58,154 nucleotides of DNA, taken from IMG/VR virus record IMGVR_UViG_3300046692_000249, positions 1 to 58,154 of that record. The stretch is one strand, 5' to 3'. This DNA comes from a virus. The notes under the pieces were generated by a model that saw only the letters and a program-made list of their open reading frames with translations, did no database searches and was not told the DNA's origin. The number at the start of each line of letters is the position of its first letter. Position 1 is the stretch's first letter. Shown here one piece after another: positions 58,111-58,154 of this stretch. A program made the translations under genes and the position numbers.

Positions 58111-58128
58111 TAAGTAAGCACTTACTTT
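58111..58128. promoter_or_regulatory. operator-like dyad, copy 18
   Basis: TAAGTAA-GCAC-TTACTTT; one mismatch at the end. It abuts the TATAA box and precedes the last gene by 17 nt. Confidence 0.75.
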
Positions 58129-58145
58129 GCATCAAAGGAGACAAT

Positions 58146-58154
58146 ATGTCCGGT
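58146..58154 (+). CDS. start of the next gene (partial)
   Basis: ATG 58146 behind AAAGGAG and a full promoter-operator unit; only three codons are in the window, so nothing can be said about its product. Confidence 0.5.

Noticed and set aside
44-58128. Dispersed dyads as a CRISPR array or transposon ends
   Set aside because: Copies are single, kilobases apart, with no spacer-repeat alternation and no transposase; all precede genes.
1-58154. tRNA or integrase genes
   Set aside because: I saw no cloverleaf-like sequence with CCA-type acceptor context and no recombinase motifs, but without a tRNA search small tRNAs cannot be excluded.

Overview
The window is a stretch of a tailed bacteriophage genome of roughly 60% G+C. 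The host is probably a rhizobial or other alphaproteobacterium: the phage carries a RepC-type replication initiator, a family known almost only from Rhizobiales and Rhodobacterales replicons, and CobS/CobT-like proteins. A lambda-like tail gene order (tube, G/G-T frameshift chaperones, tape measure, M, L, K, I, J) points to siphovirus morphology. I saw no terminase, portal, full capsid gene, integrase, tRNA gene or CRISPR array here.

Layout. 1-24 kb is the late half, almost all on the plus strand: the end of a gene upstream of the window, structural proteins including an SGNH-hydrolase-like protein, head-tail joining proteins, the tail genes, and a lysis cassette (membrane protein, holin, SAR endolysin, overlapping Rz/Rz1 spanins). 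One secreted-protein gene (5798-6148) is inserted on the minus strand. 24-32 kb holds PhoH, DnaB-like helicase, DnaG-like primase, a WGR protein and an ATP-dependent ligase. 32-34.3 kb is a regulatory hub: minus-strand repC and a ribbon-helix-helix gene, a probable antisense RNA, and an XRE-type repressor gene. 34.5-58 kb holds a CobT-like vWA protein and CobS-like AAA+ ATPase, a sigma-like factor, a DnaE-type polymerase fused to a uracil-DNA-glycosylase-like domain, gp32-like SSB, flap nuclease, RecA, ASCH protein, SbcD/SbcC pair, MazG-like protein, RuvC-like nuclease, both ribonucleotide reductase subunits and glutaredoxin.

Regulation. Two phage-wide signals stand out. An 18-bp dyad, TAAGTAA-N4-TTACTTA with exactly four spacer bases, occurs 18 times, essentially always between genes and just upstream of a start codon, in both halves of the genome. 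A promoter-like block ending in CGCTATAA occurs about 12 times, only in the 25-58 kb replication half. Several copies of the second run straight into the first, so the dyad would sit at the transcription start. The natural reading is a dispersed operator controlled by one phage repressor (the XRE or RHH protein), plus a promoter class for early or middle genes.

How it fits together. The phage carries most of its own replisome, recombination and nucleotide-supply genes, yet also a plasmid-type RepC with what looks like a countertranscribed RNA. This suggests it can start replication, or be maintained, in a RepC-dependent plasmid-like way. Two short C-terminal peptides, TGDLAAAI and [LT][FY]G[AR]F, each recur in three otherwise unrelated phage proteins and look like shared docking signals.
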